Assembly: GCA_905234355.1 (NCBI GenBank)
Contig: CAJOHP010000014.1
Location: forward strand, 1 to 20,229
Source of the DNA: an uncultured Prevotella sp.
GTDB taxonomy: Bacteria; Bacteroidota; Bacteroidia; Bacteroidales; Bacteroidaceae
Reading direction: 5' to 3'
DNA: 20,229 bases
Positions 12,715 to 20,229 of the stretch are shown here, in pieces. How positions within the stretch are numbered: the stretch's first letter is position 1; every line of letters begins with the position of its first letter. The notes beneath the pieces are model-generated. The model was not told where the DNA came from. It searched no databases and worked only from the letters and a program-made list of their open reading frames with translations. The translations under genes and the position numbers were made by a program.

Positions 12715-13683
12715 CTAATGGTTCAGTGTGCCAGTGTTGACTACCGGTTGAGCCGAGTCGTCGCCGCAGAGCACCACGAGCAGATTGCTCACCATGGCTG
12801 CTTTCTTGTCGTCGTCGAGCTCCACGACGCCCTCGCTGGCCAGCTTGTCCAGGGCCATCTTCACCATCGAAACGGCTCCCTCCACAATCTTCTCACGGGC
12901 AGTGATGATGGCCGAGGCCTGCTGCCGGCGCAGCATCACGGCGGCTATCTCGGGGGCATAGGCCAGATAGTTGATGCGGGCCTCCACCACTTCTATGCCG
13001 GCCAGGGCGAGCCGCTCGTCGAGTTTCTGCTCGAGCTGCTCGTTGATTTCCTCGCCGTTGGAGCGCAGCGTCAGGTCGTCACCCTTAGAGTCCTCGTCGT
13101 CGTAGGCATACTGCCCGGCCACCTGCCGCAGGGCAGCGTCGCTCTGCACGCGCACAAAGTTCTCCAGCGCGTTCATGATGCTCTTCACGTCGGTGCCTAT
13201 CTGTCCGGCCTGCGTCGTGGCCATGGTCTGCGAGTCCACCTCGAAGAGGGCCTTGTAGGTGTCCTTCAGTTTCCAGACCAGCACCAGACCGATCATCACG
13301 GGGTTGCCCGTCTTGTCGTTCACCTTGATGGGCTCGGCGTCGAGGTTGCGGGCGCGCAGCGACACCTTCTTCGTGCTGTAGAAGGGGTTGATCCAGTAGT
13401 AGCCCGTCTGCGAGAATGTGCCGGCATACTTGCCAAACCACGTGATGACACGGGCCTCGTTGGGCTCGAGCATCAGAAATCCGCACCAGCATATCAGGTT
13501 GACAAGCAGCAGCACGATGCCGGCAGAGAGGAGCAGGCCGCCCGTGGCGTAATCTTCAGCATCAAGCCCGATGATGCCCAGCACGATGCTGGCGATGCTC
13601 ACCAGAAACATGACGATGTCGACAAACAGCATCACAAATCCGTTGTAGATGCCTCCTTCAAACAGTTTCTCTTTTGTTTCCAT
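12715..13683 (-). CDS. SPFH/band-7 domain membrane protein
   Basis: A 322-residue protein of the stomatin/prohibitin/flotillin superfamily. Two N-terminal membrane helices (about 14-38 and 46-70) are followed by the SPFH domain, with EPNEARVITWFGKYAGTF at about 73-90 and INPFYSTKKVSLRARNL. A coiled, heptad-like part around 205-280 carries AGIEVVEARINYLAYAPEIAAVML. These proteins oligomerise into membrane scaffolds or cages that organise microdomains or guard proteases. No NfeD partner or FtsH/HflC gene is adjacent. Instead it heads an operon with an Arc-type regulator and two membrane proteins. A good promoter lies 40 bases upstream of the ATG at 13681-13683. Confidence 0.9.
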   Translation of the reverse strand: METKEKLFEGGIYNGFVMLFVDIVMFLVSIASIVLGIIGLDAEDYATGGLLLSAGIVLLLVNLICWCGFLMLEPNEARVITWFGKYAGTFSQTGYYWINPFYSTKKVSLRARNLDAEPIKVNDKTGNPVMIGLVLVWKLKDTYKALFEVDSQTMATTQAGQIGTDVKSIMNALENFVRVQSDAALRQVAGQYAYDDEDSKGDDLTLRSNGEEINEQLEQKLDERLALAGIEVVEARINYLAYAPEIAAVMLRRQQASAIITAREKIVEGAVSMVKMALDKLASEGVVELDDDKKAAMVSNLLVVLCGDDSAQPVVNTGTLNH

Positions 13684-13722
13684 AACAGTAAAGCATTAAA
13701 AAGTGATATCAAAATGATATTG

Positions 13723-13752
13723 CAAAGATATGCTTTTCTTTTCATTCCACAA
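13723..13752 (-). promoter_or_regulatory. Promoter of the SPFH operon
   Basis: On the minus strand TTG (13750-13752), a 19-base spacer and TATCTTTG (13723-13730) match the Bacteroidetes promoter. A dyad ATATC-AAAAT-GATAT (13706-13720), which also contains the direct repeat TGATAT, lies right after the predicted start and could be an operator. Confidence 0.72.
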
Positions 13753-13965
13753 TGGTTCCGGTTTTATATTTAACATTATTTACAAGAAGAAGCAAAGTGA
13801 GCGTAAAAGAAACTTAGTACAAATGGATTTAGCTACAGCCCCACTGCGGTGTTCTATGTGTTGTACCCAGCTTTTGCATGACGTTTGCACTCCGCAGGCA
13901 CAGGCTCATGGAAGGATGATGGCAGGCAACAGTCGCAATGCTGTTTTGTGAAGATATACGGTTAC

Positions 13966-14007
13966 AATAAAGGTGGGTTCTATCACTCGACAGAACCCAC
14001 CTTTATT
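13966..14007 (-). terminator. Terminator hairpin of the M16 peptidase gene
   Basis: A 16-base-pair perfect stem, AGAACCCACCTTTATT with its complement, has a 10-base loop (13982-13991) and starts at the peptidase stop codon. The stem is A-T rich at its base, with no long T-run after it on the minus strand. The rest of the gap to the SPFH promoter (13753-13965) shows no gene. Confidence 0.72.
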
Positions 14008-16841
14008 TACTCCGAGAGCATGGTCACCTCTATACGTCGGCCCTGCCGGAGCAGTTCGGCGGCCAGAAGCCTGATTTCTTCGACAGTGATGCTCTCTACG
14101 AGCTGACAATAGTCCTTGTCGAAGTCGGCATCGTCGTCCAGCTGGTGCCAGACGATGTAGCTCCAGTAGTCGTTGGTGATGGCCATCTGTCCGTACTGCT
14201 TCACGAGATACCTCCGCACCTTGTCCATCGACGCAGGTTCCGGTCCTTTTTCGGCAATGACAGCCAGCTGCCGGTAGACGATAGGGTTGAGCTCTTCATA
14301 GCGTGAGGGGTCGGCATTGTAGGAAATGCGCAGCAAGGCCGTGGGCACATCGTCACGGGCGAGGTCGGCACTGACCGACACGCCGTAGGTACCACCTTTC
14401 TCTTCGCGCACGGAGTCGGTATAAGCAATCTGCAGTACGCGCTTGAGGAAGTCGAGCTTGAGATCTTCACGCGGAGTGAAGGGCAGGTCGGCCGTATAGA
14501 AGATGCTGACGTTGGCCAGCGGCGTGTCCATCTTCTTGGAAAACTTGGTCACGAAGTTGCCGTCCACAGGCTGTGCCACGTTGGCATAGTTGGTCTGCTC
14601 GCCCTTGTGTGTGGCTGGCAGCGAGGCCAGATAGCGGCAGAGCAAGGGCCGGAGCGAGTCGAGACAGACGTTGCCGATGATGACTGTCTTGAAATTGGCG
14701 GCGTCGGCAAACCGCTCCCTGTATATCTGCATTATCCGTTGGTAGCTCACACGGTCGAGCGTCTCAAGCCTGACAGGTTGGCGGCGGGGGTGATGGCCGT
14801 AGACTATGGCTGTGATGGAGTCGTTGTAATCCACACGGGGCGATGCGTTACGGTTGGTGAGAAACGAGCGTGTGCGGCCGAGGAGTCCCTGGAAAGCCTG
14901 GTCATCGCGCCGCGGCTGCGTGAAGTAGAGGTATGCCAGCTGCAACATGGTCTCGGTGTCTTTCACCGAGCTGGTGCCGCTGATGCTCTGCCCCCGGGCA
15001 CCTACGCTGGGGCTCAGGCGCACCGTCTTTCCCGAGAGCATCTTGCGCAGTGTATTGGCGCTGAACCGGCCCACACCGCCCTCGCTGATGGCGCTGGCAA
15101 TGAGCGAGAAGTTGGGAATGTCGTCGTCGCCGTAGAGCGAGGTGCCTCCGTCGGCACGCATGCTCAGTGTCACCTCGTCGGCCTGATAGTCGGTGGGTTT
15201 CACATAGACCTTCATGCCGTTGCTGAGCGTGAGACAGGTGAAGCCGTGCAGATAGGGCTGCTCGTCGACGATGGTGCCCGCGGCGCCCCCCGCTACCAGA
15301 AGGCTGTCTGCATATTCGGCTATGGTAGTCTGCTCCACGGGCTGTTCGGACAGTGGTGCATAGTGCAGGCGTTGCGTGGCCTCGATGGTCTGGCGCAGCT
15401 GGTCGGCAGTGGGCAGGACGATGCCCTCCTTGTCGGGTCCGTAGAGCACGGCCACCTGGTTACGGTCGGTAATCAGGTTGCGTGTGGCATGGTTCACCTC
15501 GTCGAGCGTCACTTCATCGGTCCACCGTCTCACCATCGCAATGCGGTCGGCGGCCGAGACCAGTGGCTCGCAAGCCAGGAAGTGGTTCAGGCAGCGGTTC
15601 ACGTAGTAGCTGTTACGGCGGTTGTCGCGCTCGTTATACTGTCTCTCGGCTGCAGCTGTCTGTAGTTTTTTCGCACGGTCGAGCTCCTCCTGAGTGAATC
15701 CGTGCTGACGAGCACGCTCGGCCTCAGCCACACCGGTGATGATGCCGCCCAGCACATCGTCTGCCTTGCAGGAGACGCTCAGTGAGAATGCCTCCTTGGT
15801 GCGGCTCACGAAGAACATCGATGCCCGTGCGGTGGCGCTCACGAAGGGCGGATTGGCCTGCTGCCGCAGCTCGGTCAGACGGCTGTTGAGCATGGAGCCG
15901 ATGAGTGCGTCGACGTAGTCGGAACGCAGGTAGGCCATGTCGTTCTTTTCGCCGTCGGGCGTGGCGTCACGCTTCATGTAGAGATGGGCCAGCACGATGG
16001 GCTGTTCCTTGTTGCGCTCAATAGCCACAATCATCGAGTCGTTGTCGCTCACAGGATAATAGACGCGCTCGGCCGGGTGCTTGGGCATGGGTATGGGGCC
16101 GAAGAGCTTCCTGATTTTCTTCTCCACAGCGTCCACGTCGATGTCGCCCACCACGATGATGCCCTGCAGGTCGGGGCGATACCACTTATGATAGTAGTCG
16201 CGCAGGTCCTGATAGGGGAAATGGTCTACGATGTCCATCGACCCGATAGGCAGGCAGTCCTCATATTTAGTACCTTTATATATAGTGGGCATGGCATTTT
16301 CCATCATGCGCTGCATGGCCATGCCTGCACGGCGTGTGCGCCACTCCTCGTGTATGACGCCCCGCTCCTTGTCTATCTCGGCATCGTCGAGCAGCAGGTA
16401 GTGGCTCCAGTCGTGCAGTATGAGCAGGCACGAGTCGAGCACGCCCACGCGCTTGCTTACCGGTGCCGAGCCGATGTGATAGACGGTCTGGTCGACACTG
16501 GTATAGGCATTGAGATTGGTGCCAAACTTCACGCCTATGGTCTCGCACCAGGGCACGATGCCGAGGCGTGCGCCCTGACCGGGAAAGTTTTTCGTGCCGT
16601 TGAAGGCCATATGCTCCAGGAAGTGTGCCAGGCCGCGCTGGCGAGGCTCCTCGAGTATGCTGCCCACACGCTGGGCAATGTAGAAGTCGGCCAGCCCCGC
16701 CTCCTTGGCGTTGTGCCGGATGTAGTAGGTCAGTCCGTTCTTCAGCTTGCCTGTGCGAAAGGCGGCATCCTGAGCCAGCGGCTGTGCCAGTGCCACGACA
16801 GCGGCACTCAGCAGCAGCAAAGTGAAAAATTGCTTCTTCAT
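14007..16841 (-). CDS. Secreted M16 family zinc metallopeptidase (pitrilysin/PqqL-like)
   Basis: A 944-residue exported peptidase with a signal peptide, MKKQFFTLLLL to about VVALAQ (20). The inverted zinc motif HFLEH is at 73-77 (His73, Glu76 and His77), and the third ligand is probably a glutamate in ERGVIHEEW at 159-167. The length fits two joined halves (M16 plus M16_C twice), as in single-chain pitrilysin-type enzymes. The second, inactive half begins around residue 515 (YLHGFTCLTLSNGMKVYVKPT) and lacks HxxEH. These enzymes cut peptides inside a closed chamber and in Bacteroidetes probably act in the periplasm. I chose the ATG at 16839-16841 because it gives the signal peptide; the longer frame overlaps the promoter. 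It is divergent from the gene at 17028. Confidence 0.93.
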   Translation of the reverse strand: MKKQFFTLLLLSAAVVALAQPLAQDAAFRTGKLKNGLTYYIRHNAKEAGLADFYIAQRVGSILEEPRQRGLAHFLEHMAFNGTKNFPGQGARLGIVPWCETIGVKFGTNLNAYTSVDQTVYHIGSAPVSKRVGVLDSCLLILHDWSHYLLLDDAEIDKERGVIHEEWRTRRAGMAMQRMMENAMPTIYKGTKYEDCLPIGSMDIVDHFPYQDLRDYYHKWYRPDLQGIIVVGDIDVDAVEKKIRKLFGPIPMPKHPAERVYYPVSDNDSMIVAIERNKEQPIVLAHLYMKRDATPDGEKNDMAYLRSDYVDALIGSMLNSRLTELRQQANPPFVSATARASMFFVSRTKEAFSLSVSCKADDVLGGIITGVAEAERARQHGFTQEELDRAKKLQTAAAERQYNERDNRRNSYYVNRCLNHFLACEPLVSAADRIAMVRRWTDEVTLDEVNHATRNLITDRNQVAVLYGPDKEGIVLPTADQLRQTIEATQRLHYAPLSEQPVEQTTIAEYADSLLVAGGAAGTIVDEQPYLHGFTCLTLSNGMKVYVKPTDYQADEVTLSMRADGGTSLYGDDDIPNFSLIASAISEGGVGRFSANTLRKMLSGKTVRLSPSVGARGQSISGTSSVKDTETMLQLAYLYFTQPRRDDQAFQGLLGRTRSFLTNRNASPRVDYNDSITAIVYGHHPRRQPVRLETLDRVSYQRIMQIYRERFADAANFKTVIIGNVCLDSLRPLLCRYLASLPATHKGEQTNYANVAQPVDGNFVTKFSKKMDTPLANVSIFYTADLPFTPREDLKLDFLKRVLQIAYTDSVREEKGGTYGVSVSADLARDDVPTALLRISYNADPSRYEELNPIVYRQLAVIAEKGPEPASMDKVRRYLVKQYGQMAITNDYWSYIVWHQLDDDADFDKDYCQLVESITVEEIRLLAAELLRQGRRIEVTMLSE

Positions 16842-16879
16842 AACTGTATGTTTGTAGTCTGATAAAAATGTTTCGGCCA

Positions 16880-16887
16880 CAAAGGTA
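16880..16887 (-). promoter_or_regulatory. -7 promoter element of the M16 peptidase
   Basis: TACCTTTG on the minus strand, 38 bases before the ATG. The upstream box is unclear in a long pyrimidine-rich stretch (purine-rich on the plus strand, 16888-16911). Confidence 0.6.
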
Positions 16888-16953
16888 TGAAGAAAAAAGA
16901 AGAAAAAAGAACTTTTTCCGTCTGGAAACACTCATTTTACCCAATATTGAGTA

Positions 16954-16984
16954 TTGTGCGTATGGGAAAGTCTTGCTACCTTTG
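16954..16984 (+). promoter_or_regulatory. Promoter of the secreted four-module protein and TonB receptor
   Basis: TTG (16954-16956), a 20-base spacer and TACCTTTG (16977-16984, then C) form a full Bacteroidetes promoter, with a leader of about 40 bases to the ATG at 17028. Confidence 0.8.
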
Positions 16985-17027
16985 CACCCGCATTTCTCAA
17001 CAAAAAAACACCAATAAACAACCATTT

Positions 17028-18827
17028 ATGAAAAAGATTTCCGCATTCTTATTCGGGCTGATGGCCTTGTTGGCCATGCCATCATCTGCTACAGCAGCCG
17101 ACGTTGTGTTCGACTTCACCACTGATGCCCTGCGCGGCTATGTGGGCACAGGGCTAACCGACACCCAGAGCTACATCTACAACGAGACATGGACCCTCGA
17201 TGGTGTGTCAATGCAGGTGACATGCGGCGCTGCGCCCTCACGTCTGACGACGGTCAACAACCGTGGCGTCTGCCTGGTCATGTACAAGGATTACACCACA
17301 ATGACCATCAAGGCCCCTAACCACATGCTCATCACCAAGGTGACCTTCGAGCAGGCCGGCACAGGTGCGCTGGGTCTGGTGGCAGCCAACGGCACACTCA
17401 ACGGCAACGAGTGGACAGGTCTGGCCGATGGTGTGCGCTTCACCGCCACCGGCACGCCCTATCTGGCCAAGGCCACGGTGACACTGGCCGACAAGACGGT
17501 GATGCCCGGCATCGACTATACAGAGGTCAACAGCATAGCCGCCTTTAATGCGCTGGCAGACGGCATCTACGCCAAGCTCACGCTCACCGACGCCGAAGTT
17601 ATCGGCAAGTCGGCCGACGGCTACAGCACCGTGTGGGTGCAGGATGCCACCGGCGGCGCCTGGATACAGTACACCACGCTCAACGACCGCCTGGCTGAGC
17701 GCACCAAGGTGAGCGGCACCATCTACACCGTAAAGCGCACGGCCAGTGCCAACCCGCAGATGAAGGAAGCCGAGGACACACCAAGCAGCGAGCTGACGGC
17801 TGCCGACATAGCCGACTACACCACACTTGAGGGCACACTGGCCGAACTGAATGTGGCAGCCAACCTGAACCGCGTGGTCAGGATTACGGGAGCATCGTTT
17901 GTAGCCACCAGCGCCACCGCCGGCAAGCTGACGCAGGGCAACAGCGAGATAACTGTAAACAACGGCACTGCCACAGCCAACCAGCAGCTGCACAAGATCA
18001 GTGACACCTGGGTAAAAGACCAGACAAAGATGGACGACGTGACCATCGTGGCCATCCTCGTGGCTAAATCGGCCACGGAGAACCAGCTGCTGCCCATCAG
18101 CATGACGGGCACCATAGAGGCTGCAACCATTGCCGAGTTCAACGCTGCTGCCGACGGCATGACCGTAAGGCTGACGCTTACCGACGCCCGCGTCAACGGC
18201 GTCAACATGTTCGGCGACTGCTATGTGGAGGACGCTACTGCTGCCACCGTCATCAAGAAGGCCGCCCTCAATGCCGGCACAGCCCTCAACGGCATCATCG
18301 TCGGGACAAAGAGTAGCGAGGATGTGGACTACGTCCACGACCCATCGCTCTGCATTGAGCACTCCATGAGCGCCACCGATGCCACCGGCGTGACAGCCAC
18401 TGCCACAGAGCTTGTGGGCACGCCCATGACCATTGCCGAAGCATGCACCCAGGCCAACCACGGCAGACTGGTGAAGCTGAGCAACGTGGACATTGCCACC
18501 CTTGGCAACGGCATGAACAAGCAGCTCACCGACGCCGAGGGCAACACCATGAAGGCCCGCGACCTGCTGTCGGTGCTCAGCAACGGCTATGAGTGGCCCG
18601 TCAAGGCTCTGTCGGTCACAGGTGTCGTCATCTACTACATGACAGGATGGTTTCTCCTGCCCGTCGCCGAACAGGCCATCGTGCCCGCCATTGCCGACGG
18701 TATAACCACCACAAAGCCTTCGGCCGCTACCCCAAACAGCACCACCTACAATCTGAAGGGCACGCTAACCGACAAGCAGCAGAAGGGCATCAACATTGTC
18801 AATGGCAAGAAAGTGCTGGTCAGGTAG
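17028..18827 (+). CDS. Secreted protein with four OB-like repeat modules
   Basis: A 599-residue exported protein with signal peptide MKKISAFLFGLMALLAMPSSATA (cleaved near 23). An N-terminal beta-rich part (25-155) carries YKDYTTMTIKAPNHMLITKVTFEQAG-like sandwich strands. Four related modules then start with a short helix and a V/K-R-L-T strand: IAAFNALADGIYAKLTLTDAEV (170-191), LAELNVAANLNRVVRITGASF (271-291), IAEFNAAADGMTVRLTLTDARV (368-389) and IAEACTQANHGRLVKLSNVDI (469-489). Modules 1 and 3 also share a V-Q/E-DAT strand, as in OB-fold repeats of Bacteroidetes surface proteins. The tail (YNLKGTLTDKQQKGINIVNGKKVLVR) is the Prevotella-type ending after which proteins are often surface-exported. 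The ligand is unknown. Its 3' end overlaps the receptor gene. Confidence 0.8.
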   Translation: MKKISAFLFGLMALLAMPSSATAADVVFDFTTDALRGYVGTGLTDTQSYIYNETWTLDGVSMQVTCGAAPSRLTTVNNRGVCLVMYKDYTTMTIKAPNHMLITKVTFEQAGTGALGLVAANGTLNGNEWTGLADGVRFTATGTPYLAKATVTLADKTVMPGIDYTEVNSIAAFNALADGIYAKLTLTDAEVIGKSADGYSTVWVQDATGGAWIQYTTLNDRLAERTKVSGTIYTVKRTASANPQMKEAEDTPSSELTAADIADYTTLEGTLAELNVAANLNRVVRITGASFVATSATAGKLTQGNSEITVNNGTATANQQLHKISDTWVKDQTKMDDVTIVAILVAKSATENQLLPISMTGTIEAATIAEFNAAADGMTVRLTLTDARVNGVNMFGDCYVEDATAATVIKKAALNAGTALNGIIVGTKSSEDVDYVHDPSLCIEHSMSATDATGVTATATELVGTPMTIAEACTQANHGRLVKLSNVDIATLGNGMNKQLTDAEGNTMKARDLLSVLSNGYEWPVKALSVTGVVIYYMTGWFLLPVAEQAIVPAIADGITTTKPSAATPNSTTYNLKGTLTDKQQKGINIVNGKKVLVR

Positions 18828-20229
18828 GACACACGCTACTATACTCTTACTGGGGCTTTGCCTCCTGCTCCCGTCGGCAGCTCTAGCACAGCTGTCGGCG
18901 GTGAGCGGTTTCGTGACAGACCAGAAAGGACAACCCGTGGAGTTTGCCACACTGCTGCTGAAAGAGTGCGGCCTGTGGGCTGTGAGCGACGAACGCGGTG
19001 CTTTTCACCTGCGGCAGGTGCCCTGCGGACGGCAGACTCTGGTGGTGCAGTGTCTGGGCTACGTGAGCCTGAGCATGCCGCTCGACGTGGATCGCAACGT
19101 GACCGGACTGAAACTCATGCTGACAGAAAAGAGCCTCCGGCTCAGCGAAGTGGAGGTGACGGCCAGACGACGCGACGACGAAAGCACTACGTCGTACACC
19201 ATCGACCGCACCACACTAGACCATCAGCAGGTGCTCAACCTGACCGACATTGCCACCCTGCTGCCCGGCGGCAAGACACAGAACAGCACACTGATGAGCG
19301 ACGACCGTCTGTCGCTGCGCAGCAGCACTCAGGAAAAAGGCAACGCCGCCTTTGGCACAGCGATAGAGGTGGACGGCGTGCGTCTCGACAACAACGGCAT
19401 GATGGGCGAGACGCTCAGCAGCTCCACACGTAATGTCGGCGCATCAGCCATCGAGTCGGTGGAGATTGTCACTGGCATACCTTCGGTGGAATATGGCGAC
19501 CTGTCGAACGGCGTGGTAAAGATAAGCACACGGCGCGGCAAGTCGCCATTCATCGTTGAGGCATCGCTCAATCCCCACACGCGCCACGTGGCACTGAACA
19601 AAGGCACCGACCTGGGCACACATGCAGGCCTGCTCAATGTCTCGGCAGAGCACACACGCTCGTTTTCAGACATGGCCTCGCCTTACACCTCCTACCAGCG
19701 CAACGTGCTGACGCTAAACTACGCCAACACGCTGTGGCGCGACAGCCACCCGCTCACCGTCAATGCGAGCCTGACAGGCAACGTGGGCGGCTACGACTCA
19801 AAGGGCGACCCTGACGAAATGCTCGACTCCTATGTCAAGACGCGCGACAACGTGCTCAGGGCAAGTGCCGAGGGCCACTGGCTGCTCAACCAGAAATGGA
19901 TAACCAACCTGACGGTGGCGGCCAGCCTCAGCATGCAGGACAAGCTGTCGGAAAACTACTACAACACGGCCAGTGCATCGGCACAGCCCTATCTGCACAC
20001 GCTCAACGAGGGATACTTCATCGCCCGGGACTACGCCGACGCTGCCAGCCATGCCTCGGACGGGGGAGCCGTCGTGCTCGGTCCCACAGGCTATTGGTAT
20101 GTGCGGCAATATGCCGATCAGAAGCCCACGAGCTGCCATCTGAAGATCAAGGCCGACTGGACACGTCGCACAGGCGGCGTGCTCAGCCGGCTGATGACAG
20201 GCGCCGACTATACCAGCAGCAGAAACCGC
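18802..20229 (+). CDS. TonB-dependent outer membrane receptor, N-terminal part (runs off right edge)
   Basis: The first 476 residues of an outer-membrane transporter. The ATG at 18802-18804 gives a classic signal peptide: basic start MARKCWSGRT, hydrophobic ILLLGLCLLL, and cut ALA-Q at 29/30. The start lies inside the last codons of the preceding gene, a 26-base overlap in another frame. A carboxypeptidase-regulatory-like domain follows (about 33-108, VSGFVTDQKGQPVEFATLLL and SDERGAFHLRQVPCG). The TonB plug follows at about 113-245, with IEVDGVRL (188-195), SVEIVTGIPSVEYGDLSNGVVKI (219-241) and then barrel strands. The SusC-type signature motif and a SusD partner are not seen in the window, so this is a general receptor of unknown substrate. 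Confidence 0.9.
   Translation, partial: MARKCWSGRTHATILLLGLCLLLPSAALAQLSAVSGFVTDQKGQPVEFATLLLKECGLWAVSDERGAFHLRQVPCGRQTLVVQCLGYVSLSMPLDVDRNVTGLKLMLTEKSLRLSEVEVTARRRDDESTTSYTIDRTTLDHQQVLNLTDIATLLPGGKTQNSTLMSDDRLSLRSSTQEKGNAAFGTAIEVDGVRLDNNGMMGETLSSSTRNVGASAIESVEIVTGIPSVEYGDLSNGVVKISTRRGKSPFIVEASLNPHTRHVALNKGTDLGTHAGLLNVSAEHTRSFSDMASPYTSYQRNVLTLNYANTLWRDSHPLTVNASLTGNVGGYDSKGDPDEMLDSYVKTRDNVLRASAEGHWLLNQKWITNLTVAASLSMQDKLSENYYNTASASAQPYLHTLNEGYFIARDYADAASHASDGGAVVLGPTGYWYVRQYADQKPTSCHLKIKADWTRRTGGVLSRLMTGADYTSSRNR

Noticed and set aside
12673..13773. 366-residue plus-strand ORF opposite the SPFH gene
   Set aside because: Antisense shadow. The minus-strand gene has membrane helices, an SPFH domain and a promoter.
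13774..13965. Gap between the SPFH promoter and the peptidase terminator, checked for a small RNA or gene
   Set aside because: No TAnnTTTG promoter, no convincing ORF and no RNA fold beyond the terminator at its edge.
17238..18461. 407-residue minus-strand ORF opposite the secreted four-module protein
   Set aside because: Cys/Gly/His-rich reverse frame without any domain; the sense frame has a signal peptide, repeats and a promoter.

Overview
The window looks like a Bacteroidales genome, most likely Prevotella or a close relative. Most genes lack a strong Shine-Dalgarno sequence. Transcription starts are instead marked by the Bacteroidetes sigma-A signature TAnnTTTG (usually TACCTTTGC), often with a TTG about 20 bases upstream. 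Typical Bacteroidetes families are present: a type IX secretion-like C-terminal tail, a TonB-dependent receptor with a carboxypeptidase-regulatory-like domain, a DUF4827-type lipoprotein, and small DUF6722-type membrane proteins. All assignments come from reading the sequence and from remembered family motifs; no database was searched.

Layout. (1) 1-445 does not match the rest. It carries the 5' part of an iron-containing alcohol dehydrogenase with a canonical AGGAGG ribosome binding site, as in Firmicutes, and it interrupts a comM gene in mid-domain at about 445/446, two bases from a HindIII site. A chimeric join is the simplest explanation. (2) 446-1324 is the truncated comM. (3) 1325-1917 is gene-poor and holds an initiator tRNA-Met gene, two near-identical terminator hairpins, a relic of a second tRNA 3' end, and two back-to-back promoters. 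(4) tetR (+) converges on a minus-strand block: glmM, an FKBP-like lipoprotein and a DHH/DHHA1 phosphoesterase. (5) Another minus-strand block contains two small membrane proteins, frr (ribosome recycling) and rsgA (ribosome-assembly GTPase), the last two overlapping by one base. (6) On the plus strand are a small secreted protein and then a sulfur operon, metY - short-chain dehydrogenase - cysK. A large structured inverted repeat lies just ahead of the metY promoter. (7) A GA-rich inverted repeat separates cysK from a minus-strand envelope operon: an SPFH/band-7 protein, an Arc-type ribbon-helix-helix protein, a DUF1648-like membrane protein and a small membrane protein. (8) A large secreted M16 zinc peptidase (-) is divergent from a secreted four-module protein whose 3' end overlaps the start of a TonB-dependent receptor that runs off the right edge.

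How the genes work together. glmM (amino-sugar precursors), frr, rsgA and tRNA-fMet are core functions. metY and cysK assimilate sulfide into homocysteine and cysteine. The SPFH operon and the receptor pair are envelope or surface functions with no assigned substrate. I see no CRISPR array, phage, integrase, transposase or complete mobile element. Nothing in the window amounts to a clearly new system. The best candidates for a second look are the structured element at 8503-8577, the overlapping secreted-protein/TonB-receptor pair, the SPFH-Arc-DUF1648 operon and the small membrane protein pair.
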